Below the pieces are notes generated by a model. It was not told the DNA's origin. It did no database searches and saw only the letters and a list, made by a program, of their open reading frames with translations. Of a stretch of DNA of 54,237 nt, positions 8,241-17,200 are shown in pieces. Each line of letters begins with the position of its first letter. Position 1 is the first letter of the stretch. The position numbers were made by a program, and so were the translations under genes. Origin of the DNA: Planctomycetota bacterium (GTDB lineage: Bacteria > Planctomycetota > Phycisphaerae > WQYP01); assembly GCA_021790385.1 (NCBI GenBank), contig JAJYDW010000018.1:1-54237 (forward strand). The letters run 5' to 3'.

Positions 8241-10223
8241 TCAGAACAACCATTTCCACAACATGGCCAGCGGCAGCGTAAACGCCAGCAATATCAGCAA
8301 TGTCAGCAGCATGTACAAAATATAATTTTGAATGCTGCCTCTCTGAAACCCCTGCCCACCGGCCAGCATGGAGCGCAGTCGCCGCCACACCGGTTCCACC
8401 GCATCGTTCAACACTGGATCGCTCGCTTGAGTCTCAAATTGGCCTGGCCCGGCAAACACACCCGATATTTGCGGCTCACAGCGGCGTTGCCGCACCAGCG
8501 GCCCCAACGCCCTAAGCAGCATTTGAGCCAGAGAAGAAGCGGTGTACTGCATGCGACTGGATGGGGCGATGTAGCCACAGGCCCACGTGATGCCGTTCCG
8601 GCCCTGCCTGAAAATGTATCGCTGCCCCACCCAGCCCGCACCAAACGCAGCCAACAAACCAACCCCCAGTATTGAGATTGTCTTAACCGGAACCAGGCTG
8701 GCCAGCCCCGGCGAAGGTTGCCCGCTCCAGGATGCGGTAGCGTGCATCAGCGGTGTTAAAACCAGACTCGGGGCCATGCCGATGAGCACACATCCCGCGG
8801 CAAGAAGGCTCATGGGTATCCAAAGTGTCGGACCAGACTCATGGGCACGATGCGAAACCCGCCGCGCGGTCCCCAGAAATACCGATCCATACGCCTTGGT
8901 GAAACATGCTGCAGCCAACGCTCCCACCATGGCCAGTATCACCGCCGTCAAAGACAGTATCGGCAACCGTGCCATCGTATGGAAAAGCCCCAGATAAATT
9001 AAAAACTCGCTGACAAAACCATTCAACGGCGGCAAACCACAAATAGCCAAAGCTCCGAGCAGAAAAACAGCCGCGGTGATTTTCATGGATTTGGCCAAGC
9101 CGCCGAGTTGATCAATATCGCGTGTGCCAGTCCCAAGAATCACACTGCCCGCAGACAAAAAAAGCAGCGATTTGAAAAGCCCATGATTCCACACGTGCAA
9201 TAAACAGCCCGCCATACCAAGAATAATCCATATGGGTTGATGTTCCGCCTCGCCCAAAACCGCCAACCCCAGCCCCATCAGAATAATGCCGATGTTTTCC
9301 ACACTGTGATACGCCAGCAACTTTTTCAGGTCATGCTGTGCAATCGCCCACAAAACCCCCCAAAAAGCGCTTACCGCTCCCAGCATCAACAGAGAAATTC
9401 CCCAGGCCGGCGGACGGGCGGGTAACAGCGTAAGCACGCGGAGAATGCCAAAAATGCCCATCTTCAGCGCCACCCCCGAGAGTGTTGCCGATACGTGACT
9501 CGGCGCATTGGCATGAGCCTCCGGCAGCCAGAAATGCAATGGCACGATCCCGGCCTTGAGGCCAAAGCCTACTGTAGCCAACAGCAGAATAACCGTTTGT
9601 AATCCCATTCCCACCTGCCCCGGCGGCAGTGGACGCAATAAAAATGAACCACTGATGACGCGCAAAATAGCAAACAAAGCCACCAGCAGCAGCGTGCCCA
9701 GATGCGTGGCCACCAGATAAACCCATGCCGCCTGTCGCGCCGCAGGCTTTTGATCTTCCGTAAGAATCAGAAAAAATGTGCTTAGCGCCATCGTTTCCCA
9801 GGCCACCAGAAAATCAATGCTGTTCTGGCACAGGGTCAGCATGGCCATACCCGCAATCAGCAGCCCATACCAGAAACGCAGCTTGCGTCCGCTGCGCGGA
9901 TGGCGGCTTTGCTGCCAATAACCCAACCCGTAGATGGAACTCAATGACCCGATGGCGAAAATGGGAATCAGAAAAAATGCCGACAGCGGACCAACCCGCA
10001 GGTTCACCGTCAGCGCCGGGGCCGCCGCCCGAAAAGTAAGCGTATCCGAGAGCGAACCAAGCAGTACCGCAAATGCCGCCACCAGCCCGCATATCCCGCC
10101 TGCAACCGCAACCCCTGCCGACACCCACTGCCACCCGTTGCCGCTGCGCCGGCCCAGCATTCCCACTGGACCGCTTAGAACAAATGCGATCACACCAAGA
10201 ATTACCAGTGCCAGCCAATTCAT
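8241..10223 (-). CDS. HyfB/NuoL-like membrane subunit, first of two tandem paralogs
   Basis: A 660-residue antiporter-like subunit similar along its whole length to the next gene. The core motifs are HFWLPEAHANAPSHVSA and HDLKKLLAYHSVENIG. The C-terminal region carries CGYIAPSSRMQYTASSL and ends in a hydrophobic helix. Its ATG at 10223 overlaps the TGA of the upstream regulator gene (ATGA), tying its translation to that of the regulator. With two HyfB-like and one HyfF-like protein the complex has three pump-type subunits. That is the same number as E. coli Hyf, where the third is HyfD; no HyfD-type gene is seen here. Confidence 0.88.
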   Translation of the reverse strand: MNWLALVILGVIAFVLSGPVGMLGRRSGNGWQWVSAGVAVAGGICGLVAAFAVLLGSLSDTLTFRAAAPALTVNLRVGPLSAFFLIPIFAIGSLSSIYGLGYWQQSRHPRSGRKLRFWYGLLIAGMAMLTLCQNSIDFLVAWETMALSTFFLILTEDQKPAARQAAWVYLVATHLGTLLLVALFAILRVISGSFLLRPLPPGQVGMGLQTVILLLATVGFGLKAGIVPLHFWLPEAHANAPSHVSATLSGVALKMGIFGILRVLTLLPARPPAWGISLLMLGAVSAFWGVLWAIAQHDLKKLLAYHSVENIGIILMGLGLAVLGEAEHQPIWIILGMAGCLLHVWNHGLFKSLLFLSAGSVILGTGTRDIDQLGGLAKSMKITAAVFLLGALAICGLPPLNGFVSEFLIYLGLFHTMARLPILSLTAVILAMVGALAAACFTKAYGSVFLGTARRVSHRAHESGPTLWIPMSLLAAGCVLIGMAPSLVLTPLMHATASWSGQPSPGLASLVPVKTISILGVGLLAAFGAGWVGQRYIFRQGRNGITWACGYIAPSSRMQYTASSLAQMLLRALGPLVRQRRCEPQISGVFAGPGQFETQASDPVLNDAVEPVWRRLRSMLAGGQGFQRGSIQNYILYMLLTLLILLAFTLPLAMLWKWLF

Positions 10224-10948
10224 TTGACCGACTCCTCAACCCCGGAAGAATTATTTTTCGGTGGCGGAGTAGCCGGTCTCAAAGTAGCTTCGGCTTGTCG
10301 CAATGCGGTAATGATATCATCACGCGAGGCCTGCGTTAGAACCGCCTTTTTGAACGCCGGATCGCGCAAAGCAAACCCCAGCCGCGCCAGCAATTGCAGA
10401 TGCGCACGCACCGTCGGACTGATGAGCGTAAAAAGCGTGCTGACCTTCTGGCCATCCAAGGCACCAAAATCTACCGGCGTTTCCAAAAAACACAGCGTAA
10501 CCATCGGTTGGGACAAATGCAGCACAATGGGATTACGCACATGCGGGATGGCAATTCCTTCGCCAATGCCCGTTGAACCCAGCGCCTCACGGGCCAGCAG
10601 TACCTGATACAGAAATTCCGAATCCACTTCGTCGGGCAAACGCATGATCTGTACCACTGAACGCAGCACCGAACTTTTATCCGTACCTCCAATGCGGTAA
10701 TAAACACCACCATCGCGCAGAGCATCGCTTAACAGCGGAATCGCCGTCTGAGAACCTTCCGGCTCCGCAAAGATCTCCGGAGATACCTGAATTTTTCGGG
10801 ATGTGGCCCATTCCAGCAGTTCCGCCCGATTAAACCGGTACTGCTCATTAACCTGATAAGCCGGAATTGCACCCTGCTTAATCCAGCGATAAATGCTTTT
10901 CTCGGAAACACTTAGAAGTCTAGCTGCATCGCGAACGGTTAATTTCAT
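10220..10948 (-). CDS. Excisionase-type HTH fused to PTS EIIA domain, putative regulator
   Basis: A 242-residue protein and the first gene of the complex operon. Residues 1-52 are a MerR/excisionase-like winged HTH (MKLTVRDAARLLSVSEKSI, then the RWIKQG helix). Residues about 70-215 are a PTS EIIA (PtsN/fructose-type) domain with the phospho-acceptor histidine in GIAIPHVRNP (His136). In the EIIA family this histidine is phosphorylated by HPr/NPr. The fusion suggests a transcription factor whose activity depends on the PEP-linked phosphorelay, probably acting on its own operon; this is inference. ATG at 10948 is preferred to the in-frame GTG at 10966, because AAAGG lies 10 bases upstream and the GTG would be almost at the predicted transcription start. 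Confidence 0.88.
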   Translation of the reverse strand: MKLTVRDAARLLSVSEKSIYRWIKQGAIPAYQVNEQYRFNRAELLEWATSRKIQVSPEIFAEPEGSQTAIPLLSDALRDGGVYYRIGGTDKSSVLRSVVQIMRLPDEVDSEFLYQVLLAREALGSTGIGEGIAIPHVRNPIVLHLSQPMVTLCFLETPVDFGALDGQKVSTLFTLISPTVRAHLQLLARLGFALRDPAFKKAVLTQASRDDIITALRQAEATLRPATPPPKNNSSGVEESVK

Positions 10949-10976
10949 CAGCTTATTACCTTTCACTCATATTGCC

Positions 10977-11005
10977 ATTATCGCCATTTGCAACAACATT
11001 GTCCA
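10977..11005 (-). promoter_or_regulatory. Sigma70-type promoter of the Ehr-like operon
   Basis: On the minus strand, TGGACA (11000-11005) is followed after 17 bases by GATAAT (10977-10982). Each hexamer differs from consensus at one position and the spacing is ideal. Transcription would start near 10970, about 22 bases before the chosen ATG at 10948. Confidence 0.65.
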
Positions 11006-11034
11006 GTAATGTCCACTATTTGTCCTTAATGTAC
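11000..11034 (-). promoter_or_regulatory. Direct GGACA repeats at helical spacing, candidate operator
   Basis: On the plus strand TGTCC begins at 11000, 11010 and 11021, with a degenerate TGTAC at 11030. The spacing of 9-11 bases puts all four on one face of the helix. The first is part of the -35 hexamer and the rest lie directly upstream. MerR-like excisionase-family HTH proteins such as Xis and BldC are known to bind head-to-tail on direct repeats, and the adjacent gene encodes such an HTH. The link is inference. Confidence 0.5.
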
Positions 11035-11285
11035 AATAAATTGCGTAAATAACGCATAACGTCAGTCAGGGCTAGTTTCCCGGGTGATCGCTTTTTGGGG
11101 GCCGCATTTGTCGCTCAGACGGCCGACAACATATTTTGATTTAGATTTATTTATATAATTTATTCCGTTGGCGGTTACTAATTCTGCTTCGGCACAACAA
11201 CCACTGCGCTGTGTGCTACCCACCCGGCTGGTTTATGTTAAAATTTTTTTAGATCGTGTGGCACTGTGGCTTTTAAGGATCGCTC
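11035..11285 (+). promoter_or_regulatory. Divergent intergenic region upstream of thyA
   Basis: The remainder of the 337-bp gap between the regulator gene and thyA is AT-rich around 11130-11165. A good -10 hexamer TATAAT lies at 11154-11159, but only a weak -35 (ATATTT, 17 bases upstream) can be proposed. The resulting thyA leader would be about 120 bases. AAGGA before the ATG at 11286 is the ribosome site. Nothing else is recognised. Confidence 0.35.
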
Positions 11286-12149
11286 ATGCAGGAATATCTG
11301 GATTTGGTCAAGTGGGTCATGGAGCACGGAACACGCAAACCCAGCCGCACGGGGGTGGATACTCTTTCCTGCTTCGGGGCCTTTTACCGCGTCGATCTAG
11401 CTGCCGGCTTTCCCCTGCTGACCACTAAACGGGTTAATTTTAATGCAGTTCTGCGCGAACTGCTGTGGTATCTTTCCGGAGAGGAACACATCCGTAATTT
11501 GCGCCGCCATACCAAAATCTGGGACGCCTGGGCCGACGATAAGGGCGAATTGGAAACGGCCTACGGTCGCTATTGGCGACGATTTCCCCATGCCGAGCAA
11601 CCCAGCCATGCCCCCATCAGTGAAACCGGCCAAACCACCGCCGCCATTCGCGAGGTGGATCAAATTGGCTATATTCTTGCGGAGATAAAACGCAATCCCA
11701 ACAGCCGCCGGTTGGTGGTTTCCGCCTGGGAGCCGGGTAACGCCCAGACCAGCCGCCTGCCACCATGCCATTACACGTTTGCATTTCAGGTATTGGATGG
11801 CAAACTCAACTGTCATCTTACACAGCGCTCGGGTGATATTGCGCTGGGCATTCCTTTTAATCTGGCCTGTTATGCCACGCTCACGCAGATGATTGCACAG
11901 GAATGTGGCCTGAAGCTCGGCCAGTTTGCCCACACTATTGTGGATGCCCATATTTATATCGCCGAACCAAATTCCGCCACCGCGGAATACGACCATTTGC
12001 GAGGCCTACGCGAGCAGTTGAGTCGCGAGCCGCGCCCACTGCCGCAACTGACCATTGCCCGCAAACCGTTTGATCAACTCACCTTCGAAGACTTTACGCT
12101 TTCGGGCTATGACCCGCATCCGCCGATTCCCTTTAAGGTGGCGGTTTAA
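11286..12149 (+). CDS. thyA: Thymidylate synthase
   Basis: A 287-residue ThyA enzyme, slightly longer than the 264-residue E. coli form. It methylates dUMP to dTMP using methylene-tetrahydrofolate in the cytoplasm. Visible landmarks are the N-terminal RKPSRTGVDTLS phosphate-binding segment, the catalytic cysteine in LPPCHYTF, the QRSGDIALGIPFNLACYA block, and the C-terminal DPHPPIPFKVAV that closes over the active site. ATG at 11286 has AAGGA upstream. The dihydrofolate reductase gene follows after 24 bp, as expected, because ThyA produces dihydrofolate. Confidence 0.97.
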   Translation: MQEYLDLVKWVMEHGTRKPSRTGVDTLSCFGAFYRVDLAAGFPLLTTKRVNFNAVLRELLWYLSGEEHIRNLRRHTKIWDAWADDKGELETAYGRYWRRFPHAEQPSHAPISETGQTTAAIREVDQIGYILAEIKRNPNSRRLVVSAWEPGNAQTSRLPPCHYTFAFQVLDGKLNCHLTQRSGDIALGIPFNLACYATLTQMIAQECGLKLGQFAHTIVDAHIYIAEPNSATAEYDHLRGLREQLSREPRPLPQLTIARKPFDQLTFEDFTLSGYDPHPPIPFKVAV

Positions 12150-12173
12150 GCGGCCCCAGAATAGGAAACCCAG

Positions 12174-12677
12174 ATGCGAATAAGCCTGATTGCCGCGATG
12201 ACGCCGGACCGTATCATCGGTTGCGCCGGAGCGTTGCCGTGGCATTTTCCGGAAGACCTGAAACATTTTCGCCGGCTCACCTTGAACCATTGCGTCTTGA
12301 TGGGGCGAAAAACTTATAGTTCCATGGGACGGCCGCTGCCGCAAAGGCAGAACCTGGTGATATCCCGGCACGCCAGACCAACCGATGCCGTGAACACCGA
12401 AGGCGTGGCATGGTTTAACCAGATTTCCAGTGCCGTGGAATGGGCCTACAGCCATGGAGAAACGGAACTATTTGTAGCAGGCGGCGGAGAAATTTACACC
12501 GCCACGCTGGACGTTGCCCATCGAATGTATTTAACCATCGTACATCCAGAACAGCCCGTGACCGGCGATACATGGTTTCCTGCATGGGATACCACTCAGT
12601 GGACCGTGGTTGAACAGACCAAATCCATTGGTCTTGAATTTATTACCTATGATAGGCGTGCGCAAAGCGAACCATAA
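12174..12677 (+). CDS. folA: Dihydrofolate reductase
   Basis: A 167-residue FolA that reduces dihydrofolate with NADPH, recycling the product of ThyA. The typical elements are LIAAMTPDRIIGCAGALPWHFPEDLKHF split over strand A and the catalytic acidic residue region, the VLMGRKTYSSMGRPLP cofactor loop, and VAGGGEIY. The acidic residue after LPWHFP (Glu/Asp pair) is present. The start ATG follows AGGA. It is co-transcribed with thyA. Confidence 0.95.
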   Translation: MRISLIAAMTPDRIIGCAGALPWHFPEDLKHFRRLTLNHCVLMGRKTYSSMGRPLPQRQNLVISRHARPTDAVNTEGVAWFNQISSAVEWAYSHGETELFVAGGGEIYTATLDVAHRMYLTIVHPEQPVTGDTWFPAWDTTQWTVVEQTKSIGLEFITYDRRAQSEP

Positions 12678-12826
12678 GCCGCCACCAGGCTCCCGGCCTT
12701 TTATTTTGGACACTTGCCGCGGCGATTACAAAATCACCTTTCCACGGCCTATTTTGCAACTGGCATGCCCGGTCATATTCCCGGTTGAAACCAAGCCGCG
12801 GAAGTCGATAATGAGGGAGGATGATC

Positions 12827-14128
12827 ATGATGGGACGATTGGTGAAGTGGCGGATGAGTGAAACAAACAGAATTTCCCTGGTACCATGGTGGCAGCGGCC
12901 GACCATAGCAGTCGCGGCTATCATGCTGGTCGCATTGCTACTTCGCGCCGGCCTGGCCATGATACACCCTATGTTCTTTCCAGATTCCAGAGATTACAAC
13001 GCCTTAGCCCACACCATTCTGGCCGGTACCACCTATGAAGTGCGGGGCCTTTTCGCCAGTCGATTGCCGGGATACCCGGTCTATATTGCGGTCTTCGAGT
13101 ATTTCTTTGGACCAACACCCATGGCGGTGTTGCTCTCCCAGGCGATTTGCGGATCTCTCACTGTGCTGCTGGTGTTTTTGGTGGGCCGTCGTGTCAACAA
13201 ACGCGTTGCCATCATCGCCGCGCTGTTGGCTGCGGTCGATCCATTGAGTGTGGCGTTTAGCGCAACACTTCTTTCCGAAATTCCTTTTACGCTGGTAATG
13301 ATGTTTTCCCTTTGGCTCTGCATGAACATTATGGAAAATCCCCGCCCAATAACTCCATGGCTGCTGCTGGGATTATCGTGGGGTATTGCCACGTATCTGC
13401 GCGGCGAAGCCGTGCTGCTGATTTTTCCTCTGATCGGCTGGGGCGGCTGGATGTGTATCAAAAACCAGGCTGGGCACCGTCTGGGAATTTATCTCAAAAT
13501 GACTGTTTCGCTGCTGCTGATGATTGCGTGCCTGATGCCCTGGTGGATTCGCAACTATCGAATCTTCGGACAGGACTTTTTCCGCATGTCCACCCTTCAG
13601 GGAATCAGTCTGTACGAGGCGGTATATCCGCAAGCCACCGGCGGCCCCCGTCAAAGCGACATTCGCCCGCCTCCATCTATAAAAAATCTTAACGAAAGTC
13701 AGCGTGATCTGGCCTGGACACGCCGGGCATGGCGCTGTGTATTCGCCGATCCACTACGTATTGCCTGGCTGGCGGTCATCAAAATTGGCCGCACCTGGTC
13801 GCCTTGGCTTCACGCGCGGCATTATCGAAAATGGTGGATCAAAGTTCCCCTGATGTTATGGACTATTCCACAATTCGCTCTGGCTCTATGGGGGCTCCTC
13901 GGTACCAGACACGCCGCAATTCCGGCAGGCATCCTGGGTATCCTGCTGCTGACAATCCTATACTTTAGCATGATGCACGCGCTGTTTATCGGTAGCGTGC
14001 GATATCGTGTGGAACTTTTACCGCTGGTGGACCTGCTGGCGGCCGCCGGACTTGTCCGCCTAGTCGCGTCATGCCGGCTGCAAGGAGTTCCTCAACCTCC
14101 GGCACCGCCTCCCGAATCGTCGCGTTAA
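12827..14128 (+). CDS. GT-C fold membrane glycosyltransferase (GT39/ArnT-like)
   Basis: A 433-residue polytopic membrane protein with about ten hydrophobic segments. The first external loop carries FPDSRDYNALA, placed like the catalytic acidic motif of GT-C enzymes of the PMT/ArnT type. A second hallmark-like segment is the charged SRLPGYPVYIAVFEYFFG after it. Such enzymes use polyprenyl-phosphate sugars on the outer face of the inner membrane; the acceptor cannot be predicted. Three ATGs lie close together (12821, 12827, 12830); GGGAGG at 12815-12820 favours 12827 or 12830. It stands 149 bp after folA and may be separately transcribed. Confidence 0.7.
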   Translation: MMGRLVKWRMSETNRISLVPWWQRPTIAVAAIMLVALLLRAGLAMIHPMFFPDSRDYNALAHTILAGTTYEVRGLFASRLPGYPVYIAVFEYFFGPTPMAVLLSQAICGSLTVLLVFLVGRRVNKRVAIIAALLAAVDPLSVAFSATLLSEIPFTLVMMFSLWLCMNIMENPRPITPWLLLGLSWGIATYLRGEAVLLIFPLIGWGGWMCIKNQAGHRLGIYLKMTVSLLLMIACLMPWWIRNYRIFGQDFFRMSTLQGISLYEAVYPQATGGPRQSDIRPPPSIKNLNESQRDLAWTRRAWRCVFADPLRIAWLAVIKIGRTWSPWLHARHYRKWWIKVPLMLWTIPQFALALWGLLGTRHAAIPAGILGILLLTILYFSMMHALFIGSVRYRVELLPLVDLLAAAGLVRLVASCRLQGVPQPPAPPPESSR

Positions 14129-14211
14129 CGACATCGGAGCAGTCCATGAAAAGAGGATAGCGTTAATGGAATTTCCGGTGGCCGGCCGGCTGACCTTTTG
14201 TGAAGTGCTTC

Positions 14212-17200
14212 ATGGCTAAATATGCGAGAGCCAATCCGTCCAAATGGTGGAAAACCCGATCCGTCGGCCGCGGCCACCGGTCTCCACACGCCATGTTTGT
14301 AAGCCCCTGGCGACGGCTGCTTTCCCTGGCCGTGCTGCTGGCGCTGGCGGCAATCATCGCCATTTTGTTTTACCTGATGAGTCCAAAGCGACTCAGCCGC
14401 ATGGCATCCATTGTGCTCTCCAATGTGCTCGACGGTGACGTTTCGGTCCAGTCCGCCCATCTTTCGCTTGCCGGTACGCTGCAACTCACCGGAGTTACGC
14501 TGCGCACACATTCTGGCAGTGGTCCTGGGCGAGTGCTGTTTTCCGCCCATCAAGTGCAGTTGGGATTCAACTGGCTAGGCCTTATCACGGGCCGGCTTCA
14601 TGCCCTGCGTCTCGTGGCCATCGCTCCCACACTCAACCTGGTGCATAACCTTGATACCGACCGCTGGAATTATCAAAATTTTATCCAGAAAAAATCAGCG
14701 AACTCTACCATCGCACCCGGTCCTATTCATTCACTGCCGGTAATTTTGTTGCAGCACGCCTCCATCCGCTGGGGAAGAATCAGCCATGGACATTATCACA
14801 TCGCGGGCCAAAGCTATGTCGAAGGCCGCCTTCAGCCCCGCCCGGGCGTTCCTTCCACCTACCAGTTTGAAATCGACCAGCGAACACATCGTGGCGGTCC
14901 GCCAGGCATTCACGTAACCGGTTCCTGGGATCTTTCAACGCAGAATTTCGTCGCGCATATCCGCCATATTGCCCTGAATCATGCCTTGCGTCGCAGCCTT
15001 CCCCTGGAAATTCGCAATTATCTTCTGAAATATCACTTGCAGGGCAATCTGACGGATATAGTATTTGGAGTGAATCCCACCAATGGTATTACGCTGCGAT
15101 TTGCGCTTCGCGCTGTAACGTTGCAAATTCCACTCACTGCCCGCCGCGGAGGAAGTTATCACCTCTCGGTGACCGGTCTTTCCGGTATTCTGCGATTTTC
15201 CCGCCACGCAATTGCCATTCGTCAACTGACCGGAAAGCTCATGGGCAATGCCTTCGTTATACCGGCGGCGGTGTTCGACGGTTATAATTCCGGCCTGCCA
15301 TTCCAGTTGACTCTGCTTATGCCCCATTTGATCATTCCACGGCCGGCGCCGGCCATTTTACAAATGCGCGGCTTTGGGGCGGCCCGGGCCATCTTCAATC
15401 GCCTTCGGCCCAGTGGAACGATGGCCCTGACTATGGCCATACAGCGTGCCACCAAGGGCGAAATGCCCACCATCCATGGCCACATCGCCTTGCAAAACGT
15501 GCAGGCCCGTTACGTGCATTTTCCGTACCCCTTGCATCATGTACACGGCGTGGTGGACTTTTCCGCCCGGGCTATTCATTTTATTCATGTTCAAGGTCTT
15601 GCTGAAACATTTCCCTGTTCGCTCAACGGCCTGGTCGGCATCAATTCCGATACTGCCCCCATCGATCTGCATATTTCCTCTAATCATGCTTTTTTTGATC
15701 GGCGCCTGGCCGACTGCCTGCCCCGCGCCATCCACCGCATCTGGAACCGCTTTCATCCCTACGGAACCGGACGTTTCATCTGCCACGTTACCCGTACCGC
15801 CGGTACCACCGGAGCTCCGCACATTGCCATCCATATTTTTCCGACCAATGTGCGGGCCAGTTATCGCGATTTTCCCTACCCGCTCAGCCACGTTCATGGC
15901 GAGCTTTATTTCACCCCCACCCAAACCAAAATTATCCGTCTTAGCGCCACCGGACCCGCCCATCGAGGGAAAATTATCTTTACCGGCACGGTCAACTACA
16001 ACCCCAGCAATCTCGCAACCATACAGCCCAAGGTTCGTCTGACCGCCTCGGCTGTGCCCCTCAACCATCGCCTGATGGAAAGCCTGCCCCGTTACTATCA
16101 AGCATGGATTGCCAAGCTCTACGCCACCGGCCTGGTCTCCATGAACGCCATGATCACCCGCGGTCCCCATGGCCAGCCCGATGTGGCCGGCACCATCGGC
16201 CTCACCCATGGAATCATGCGGCCGCCGGAACTGCCCTGGCCCTTGATTCATGTGCACATGCAGGCCTATATTGATCCAGACCATTTCAACATTAACAGTC
16301 TCACCGCGCAGGCCGGCGCAGCCAGACCCGGCTTACCCGTCGGAACCCTGCAAATGCAGGCGGATATTAACACACAATCCAACAGCAATTCCACCGTGCT
16401 GGCTTCCGGATCCTGGCAGCATATTGTCATAAATCCACTGCCGCCATCGGCCCTACCGCCGCGATGGAAAGCTCTGTGGGCCAAATGGCGGCCTGCAGGC
16501 CCGATGAATGGTACTTTCAGCACCACGCTTACGGTGCATAAGCGCCGCACAGCCACAATTGGTTCTGTCGCACTGGCCAGATTGAATATCCATGTGCTGC
16601 CGCAACAGATGTCCCTAGCTCCGACGGCCCTTCCGACGCCCATATCCGATTTAACGGGCATGATTCATATCACACAAAACAGGGTGGCTTTACACCACAT
16701 CGCCGGTATCGTTGGAGCCATTCATCTCAAGGCCGGCGGCAGCTATGTCTACAAAACCCAAGCGCTTGAGATGCATGGCCAAGCGGATTCCAGCACCATT
16801 GCCGCAACCTGGCTTGCAAAGCTTCCAGCCAAATCCCGCAACTTCATTGCTCCTCTGGCACCCACTGCCCAGTGGAGCCTGCACCTGAATCTCCTCACAC
16901 GAACACCTCTCAAAACCGGAGATCTGTGGAGTTTTCAAGGCGGACTGAAACTTAACGATCTGGCGACGCATGGTGCCATTCAAAGTGTTTGTGAACATCT
17001 GACCACCCACTTCACTGGAAGCTGGAACACACGGGACTCCGCTCCAACCATTCACGCCAATTTTACGCTGGCTGGATTTTCCATCGCCGGCCAGACCCTG
17101 CAAGCCCTGACCGGAAAGCTTAGCGCCTCGCCGGTAACACACCTACTGAAGGTGGAAGACCTCAACGGAGCCATTGCCGGTGGAGCCATCGCCGGCCATG

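Noticed and set aside
736..10223. Active group 4 [NiFe] hydrogenase or formate hydrogenlyase
   Set aside because: The large subunit lacks three of the four Ni-Fe ligands, and no maturation or formate dehydrogenase genes are in the window.
15358..16284. A 308-codon minus-strand open frame
   Set aside because: It is antisense to the AsmA-like gene, with a composition expected of a shadow frame.
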